Shown: positions 5,952-9,282 of the stretch, piece after piece
How the letters are laid out: each line of letters opens with the position of its first letter
Position numbering within the stretch: position 1 is the first letter of the stretch
DNA from: JAVWIF01 sp036639635
GTDB taxonomy: Bacteria; Bacillota_I; Bacilli_A; Erysipelotrichales; Erysipelotrichaceae
NCBI GenBank assembly: GCA_036639635.1
Contig: JAVWIF010000064.1
Coordinates: 1 to 9,282, forward strand
Length of the DNA stretch: 9,282 nucleotides
Direction: 5' to 3'
The notes under the pieces: generated by a model
Database searches by the model: none
The model's input: only the letters and a program-made list of their open reading frames with translations
Told to the model about the DNA's origin: nothing
Made by a program: the position numbers and the translations under genes

Positions 5952-6029
5952 TTTCGTTTTTTGAGTTATAAAATATTACTCTTTAATTCTGTTTAATGAC
6001 GATGTCGGAATCGAACTAGAGGGTTAATC

Positions 6030-6060
6030 TTGCCCACATTTTTGCCTGTTTTGCCCACAT
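6030..6060 (-). repeat. Inverted pair of ATGTGGGCAA arm-type sites
   Basis: TTGCCCACAT occurs at 6030-6039 and 6051-6060, 21 bp apart (two helical turns), in opposite orientation to the copies at 5934-5951. The spacing fits cooperative binding on one DNA face. The region 5925-6087 holds nothing else I recognise as coding. Confidence 0.55.
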
Positions 6061-6087
6061 CATATTTATTGAATGTTTATACTTTCC

Positions 6088-6120
6088 AAAATAAAACCTA
6101 AGGACTGTCATGTTCTTAGG
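6088..6120 (-). terminator. Intrinsic terminator of the integrase gene
   Basis: On the minus strand CCTAAG (6120-6115) pairs with CTTAGG (6102-6097), with two further pairs beyond one mismatch, followed by TTTTATTTT (6096-6088). It overlaps the integrase stop codon at 6116-6118. Confidence 0.7.
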
Positions 6121-7483
6121 CTTTTAGCGCATCCAAAAGTTGATTGAGTAGTTCTGGGTTTTTACTTATCTCTCCAACAAGTAAATCTACGTCAATTGTA
6201 TTTGGGATGCGTTCACTATTCTCTTTTGATAAGATATCATCATTATAAAATGTTTCATCAAATCTTTGTGCATTGATTTTACGATCCTCATCAAGGATAT
6301 GACTATACACATCTGTAATCATATCTGCTTGAGAATGTCCCGTATCGCCCTGTGTTGCTTTAATATCGCCATGATTGAGTTTCAACTTATAAGTGGTACT
6401 AGAATGCCTTAAAGAATGAAAAACTACTTTAGGTAACTCCGCTTCATAAGTGATTCTATCAAAACCTTTTCTAATAATTGAATGACTGCATTGTTTACCA
6501 TCTTCAAGACATACAACAAGGTCATAATCATAATATTCATTTCCGAAGTATTCCTTATATGCATCTTGTTCTTTTTTCCATTCCCTCAAAATCAATGCGA
6601 GTGTTTTAGGCAACCAAATTCTTCTTATACTACTTTCGGTCTTAGGCTTTTTCAAAACAACTTTTGTTTTACGGTCGTTTTTTAACAAAGCACAAGGAAA
6701 TTCAAAAATAACATCTTTGCTATCTAGTATTTCTAGTGCTCTTGTACTTGCAGTACATAATTCTTGCACTACATCAATATATGCATTATCTACAGCAATA
6801 TCTTTGTCCGTTATATGAACGTTATTCCATTGAAGCCCTAGAACCTCTCCTAAGCGAAGAGAACAAGCAAAGGATAAATGTATTGCAATAGCTAGTTTGG
6901 GGTCATCACATACCTTTAGAGCCTTCAAAATCATATCGGATGTCCATATTTCTCGTTTCTTATATACATGTTTAGGTGGTTCTACTCTTTCAAGAGGATT
7001 CGACATCACAATATTCCACTTAACTGCAATTCCAAATGCACAATGAAGAATTTTATGAACACTTTTGATAGTACCAGTAGAAACTGTTTTTTCTGACTTC
7101 CTTGACTCATTTGCGACAGAAGGTTTCTTTTTTAAATCGGCATAGTAACGTTCGATGAGTAATGGTGTTAATGTTTGTACCTTAAGCTTTCCTATATAAG
7201 GAATAATATAATTCGATATTGTTTTATTCGATTTTTCATAAGTAGATAGCGCCCATTTTTTTGTACCATATAATTCCACAAACAATGCTAAAAACTCCTC
7301 AACAGTCTGTACACTTGGAGGTATAAACGTATTATCTGATTTCTCTTTTTCAATTTCTATTTTCCTTTTTTTTGCTTCAGCAAAAGATTTATAGGAGTCA
7401 GATTTTTGCTTACGATTTCCTTCATTATCGTAATAATCATATACAACATTGTACTTATCATTCCTTTTTCGTATTGTTGCCAT
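6116..7483 (-). CDS. int: Tyrosine recombinase / integrase, Tn916-Int type, catalytically complete
   Basis: Site-specific recombinase of 455 residues that would integrate and excise the element. Domains: N-terminal AP2-like arm-binding strands (about 1-50), SAM-like core-binding domain (about 60-165), catalytic domain (about 180-410). The full catalytic set is visible: Arg210 in CSLRLGEVLGLQW, Lys281 in KKPKTESSIRR, His356 and Arg359 in FHSLRHSSTT, His383 in GDTGHSQADM, and nucleophile Tyr393 in DVYSHI. A helical tail of about 50 residues follows. The ATG at 7483 has GAGGTGG (7489-7495); an in-frame ATG at 7504 has no such site. The gene ends 252 bp from the tRNA-Arg 3' end and converges on it, the usual layout of an element integrated at a tRNA. 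Confidence 0.95.
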   Translation of the reverse strand: MATIRKRNDKYNVVYDYYDNEGNRKQKSDSYKSFAEAKKRKIEIEKEKSDNTFIPPSVQTVEEFLALFVELYGTKKWALSTYEKSNKTISNYIIPYIGKLKVQTLTPLLIERYYADLKKKPSVANESRKSEKTVSTGTIKSVHKILHCAFGIAVKWNIVMSNPLERVEPPKHVYKKREIWTSDMILKALKVCDDPKLAIAIHLSFACSLRLGEVLGLQWNNVHITDKDIAVDNAYIDVVQELCTASTRALEILDSKDVIFEFPCALLKNDRKTKVVLKKPKTESSIRRIWLPKTLALILREWKKEQDAYKEYFGNEYYDYDLVVCLEDGKQCSHSIIRKGFDRITYEAELPKVVFHSLRHSSTTYKLKLNHGDIKATQGDTGHSQADMITDVYSHILDEDRKINAQRFDETFYNDDILSKENSERIPNTIDVDLLVGEISKNPELLNQLLDALKA

Positions 7484-7553
7484 AACTACCACCTCATCTC
7501 TCAATAATGGCTATCTTAATACCACACCATTTTAATATTTTTATATACAATAG

Positions 7554-7566
7554 GCGAATGTGCGAT
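7554..7566 (-). promoter_or_regulatory. 13-bp repeat upstream of int (copy 1)
   Basis: On the minus strand ATCGCACATTCGC, identical to a copy before the xis gene at 9134-9146. It lies directly after the terminator of the upstream recombinase gene and 70 bp before the int start. In both places a -10-like hexamer (here TAAAAT) begins 19 bp further downstream. It may be an operator, a -35 region or a second class of recombinase or Xis site; sequence alone does not decide. Confidence 0.5.
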
Positions 7567-7567
7567 G

Positions 7568-7593
7568 AAAAAGCAGGATCACTTTCCTGCTTT
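7568..7593 (-). terminator. Intrinsic terminator of the recombinase-paralogue gene
   Basis: On the minus strand AAAGCAGGA (7593-7585) pairs perfectly with TCCTGCTTT (7578-7570) around a 6-nt loop that contains the TGA stop, followed by a short T run. It separates the xis/paralogue transcript from int, so int needs its own promoter. Confidence 0.75.
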
Positions 7594-8895
7594 CAACTTG
7601 CTCAATATCTGTTGCTTAATTGTTTCATCTGACTTTATTAGTTCAATAAAGGTCTTAACCTTTTGTACTTCTTTCTCATCTGGAAGCAAATTACGTATAT
7701 CGACATGTTCCATATATGCTCTCGCTTGATGATAACGGTAAACACTATTTGAGCGAGCATTTGGAATTTCAAGTAGCTGTATTGTGTTCTCATAATAATG
7801 GGTAACATTTTTGATTCCATCTTCATTCACTTTTTCTGCGAAATGTTTAAGTTTCACTAATGAATAATCATCCAACATACATTCATGTTTTAATTTTTTA
7901 AACTCTTTCCTCATGTTATCAAAATCATATGGTCTGGCATTATCTAATGTCATTACAAGATTATATGGATTCGATGTCAACCTTTTACTTTGTACTTTTT
8001 TCCATTCAGATATTAAAGTGGCAATTTTTAAAGGAATCTTAAGTTCCTTATGATTTTTTTCTCTGCGAAGGAGTACAAGTGATGTATTACTATCTACGCT
8101 AGCATAATTCGGAAACTTTTCTAAAATAAGCTCTTGGTCTAAATCTTGTAAGAACACCTTGTTTTGTCTTCTCAAGATTTTATCAGATGTTATCTCAAAT
8201 ATCCCATTGCTTTCATCAATCACAACGTTATCCCAAGTTAATGCAAGCACTTCTGTTATATCTAGTTGTAATGAGAAATATAGGTGTAAGAATATAAACA
8301 GCTTCTCATTTTTGCAGTTATCAAATAAGTTCACAACATCTTTCATTTCCCATACTGGACTAGGCTTCTTTTTCGCATTTTTTACTGTGATCTCTATATC
8401 ATGAAAAGGATTGCAGTCTATTACTTTCGTAATGACTAGGTAATCAAAAGATTGTCGTAACAATGTAACACATAGCTTTAAAACGCTATAAGGTATTTGA
8501 CAGTTATGTTCTTTGAATTTTCCACCAATCGCTTTACATTTCTGTAATTTATAAATAAATCTTTGCGCATTTTCACATGATATATCTTTGATTCTTTTTT
8601 TTCCAAATATTGATTTCAAATAGGTACTCGTTAATCTCGACATAGATTCATATTTAGTTGATGACCATATTCTTGATCCTCGTAAGCGACAAAATTTAGA
8701 TATATATGGAATAACTAAACTATCTAATGCAACTTTGATTTCCTCATTAGTTGCACGCGATTCTAAATCATTTTTTCTTTCTAATGCATCTTCATAATTA
8801 TAGAATATATCTCTTGTTTGTACTTTTTTACTACTTTCGTTGGTTACATAATTAATAACTGTGAATGTTTTTCTTTGCTTCGTAATGATTGCCAT
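7579..8895 (-). CDS. Tyrosine-recombinase paralogue lacking catalytic residues
   Basis: A 438-residue protein collinear with the adjacent integrase: the N-terminal MAIITKQRKTFTVINYV matches the arm-binding start of int, LALTWDNVVI aligns with LGLQWNNVHI, ISEWKKVQ with LREWKKEQ, and both have helical C-terminal tails. The active site is gone. The first catalytic Arg is Asp212 (LQLDITEVL), the HxxR motif has become VKLK with Val347 and Lys350, and the GH motif is absent. A Tyr (Tyr388, VYRYHQ) near the nucleophile position remains. The ATG at 8895 has AAGGAGGG (8903-8910) 7 nt upstream; an in-frame ATG at 8931 lies inside xis. It follows xis by 14 nt. The reading frame is open and well translated, so it looks maintained rather than decayed. 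An architectural or regulatory DNA-binding role is inference. Confidence 0.8.
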   Translation of the reverse strand: MAIITKQRKTFTVINYVTNESSKKVQTRDIFYNYEDALERKNDLESRATNEEIKVALDSLVIPYISKFCRLRGSRIWSSTKYESMSRLTSTYLKSIFGKKRIKDISCENAQRFIYKLQKCKAIGGKFKEHNCQIPYSVLKLCVTLLRQSFDYLVITKVIDCNPFHDIEITVKNAKKKPSPVWEMKDVVNLFDNCKNEKLFIFLHLYFSLQLDITEVLALTWDNVVIDESNGIFEITSDKILRRQNKVFLQDLDQELILEKFPNYASVDSNTSLVLLRREKNHKELKIPLKIATLISEWKKVQSKRLTSNPYNLVMTLDNARPYDFDNMRKEFKKLKHECMLDDYSLVKLKHFAEKVNEDGIKNVTHYYENTIQLLEIPNARSNSVYRYHQARAYMEHVDIRNLLPDEKEVQKVKTFIELIKSDETIKQQILSKLKAGK

Positions 8896-8909
8896 GGCTT
8901 CGCCCTCCT

Positions 8910-9092
8910 TTATAAACTGTTTTCCAACCAATCATCAAATGATTGCTTGGAAATACGAATAGATGATCCTATGCGAATAGATTTGAATTTCTTTTCAGCT
9001 ACTAATGCATATGCAGCATTCTTACCAATACCTAATATATTCCTTATTTCTTCTACAGTATAAGTTCTCTTTTCACAAATAACAGGTTTCAT
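8910..9092 (-). CDS. xis: Excisionase-type helix-turn-helix protein
   Basis: A 60-residue MerR-like/winged helix protein of the excisionase family. RTYTVEEIRNILGIGKNAAYALV (about 9-31) is the helix-turn-helix, followed by FKSIRIGSSIRISKQSFDDWL, the wing and second helix typical of these proteins. Small Xis proteins bend attachment-site DNA and steer the integrase toward excision. The ATG at 9092 has AAGGAGAG (9097-9104) close upstream; an ATG at 9113 precedes that site. Its gene lies directly before the recombinase paralogue (14-nt gap) and upstream of int, as in Tn916-like xis-int modules. A role in regulating transcription is also possible. Confidence 0.88.
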   Translation of the reverse strand: MKPVICEKRTYTVEEIRNILGIGKNAAYALVAEKKFKSIRIGSSIRISKQSFDDWLENSL

Positions 9093-9133
9093 CGTACTCT
9101 CCTTTCTTATCATAAGTTAAATAATTTACTTTT

Positions 9134-9146
9134 GCGAATGTGCGAT
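9134..9146 (-). promoter_or_regulatory. 13-bp repeat upstream of xis (copy 2)
   Basis: ATCGCACATTCGC on the minus strand, identical to 7554-7566, 41 bp before the xis start. A related AATTCGCC lies slightly upstream (about 9154-9161). A TATGAT (9109-9114) starts 19 bp downstream, but a transcript from it would begin inside the xis ribosome binding site, so an operator is at least as likely as a -35 box. Confidence 0.5.
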
Positions 9147-9163
9147 TTACCATGGCGAATTTT

Positions 9164-9282
9164 TTATAGACTATATTTATCAATACCCAAACTTACAATC
9201 AATTTTCGTTCAATCTGCTTCATATCATTGTTTCCTATTTCTCCTATATAATCACGTAATCTTGCCTTATCAATTGTTCTGA
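9164..9282 (-). CDS. PemK/MazF-type toxin, C-terminal 38 residues (partial)
   Basis: An open frame enters from the window edge and ends at TAA 9164-9166. The visible residues run RTIDKARLRDYIGEIG then NNDMKQIERKLIVSLGID. This matches the C-terminal pattern of PemK/MazF endoribonuclease toxins: an RTIDK strand, a short RL..IG segment, and a final helix ending in a SLG-type motif. Such toxins cleave mRNA, and on integrative elements toxin-antitoxin pairs aid maintenance. The catalytic N-terminal part and any antitoxin lie outside the window, so activity cannot be judged. It is transcribed toward xis, with 71 bp between them. Confidence 0.65.
   Translation of the reverse strand, partial: RTIDKARLRDYIGEIGNNDMKQIERKLIVSLGIDKYSL

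Noticed and set aside
7579..8895. Calling the recombinase paralogue a decayed pseudogene
   Set aside because: The frame is uninterrupted over 438 codons, has a strong ribosome binding site and its own terminator. Only the active-site residues are replaced, so loss of catalysis without loss of the gene is the better reading.
8159..9063. Plus-strand open frames of about 81 codons across the recombinase paralogue and xis
   Set aside because: They lie antisense to genes with clear ribosome binding sites and family motifs, and encode low-complexity hydrophobic sequence typical of shadow frames.

Overview
The window looks like a low-GC Bacillota chromosome. Codons are AT-rich, Shine-Dalgarno sequences are strong, TGG is the tryptophan codon, and a TPP riboswitch works through an intrinsic terminator. 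Gene content and style would fit a gut Erysipelotrichia-type or related Firmicute, but that placement is inference only. The window falls into two parts: ordinary core genome up to about 5.4 kb, then a tRNA locus that has been the target of an integrative element.

Core part. Positions 1-1496 (minus) encode an M32 metallocarboxypeptidase lacking only its extreme C-terminus. Divergent from it, an extended -10 promoter and a TPP riboswitch (about 1601-1742) control a tightly packed, mostly overlapping thiamine-salvage operon: tenA - thiM - thiE - HAD phosphatase - thiD, closed by an intrinsic terminator at 5328-5361. TenA recovers HMP from degraded thiamine. ThiM and ThiD phosphorylate the thiazole and pyrimidine halves. 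ThiE joins them to thiamine monophosphate. No de novo genes (thiC, thiG, thiH) are visible. The HAD protein sits where one would want a thiamine-phosphate phosphatase or a pyrimidine-phosphate phosphatase.

Integration locus. Positions 5605-5863 hold two truncated tandem copies of the 5' half of a tRNA gene (period 90/91 bp), followed by an intact tRNA-Arg(CCT) with encoded CCA and its own terminator. A diverged older unit lies upstream at about 5524-5604. The truncated copies break off just after the anticodon loop and carry the 10-mer ATGTGGGCAA. The same 10-mer recurs as direct and inverted copies between the tRNA and the integrase gene. I read this as an attachment-site array: tRNA core sites plus integrase arm-type sites.

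Element genes, all minus strand, in transcription order: the C-terminus of a PemK/MazF-like toxin at the window edge, a small excisionase-type helix-turn-helix protein, a tyrosine-recombinase paralogue that has lost nearly all catalytic residues, and an intact Tn916-type tyrosine recombinase that ends next to the tRNA. A 13-bp repeat lies upstream of both the xis/dead-recombinase unit and the active integrase gene. A terminator separates the two units. The paired active and inactive recombinases, together with the tRNA-half array, are the most unusual content.
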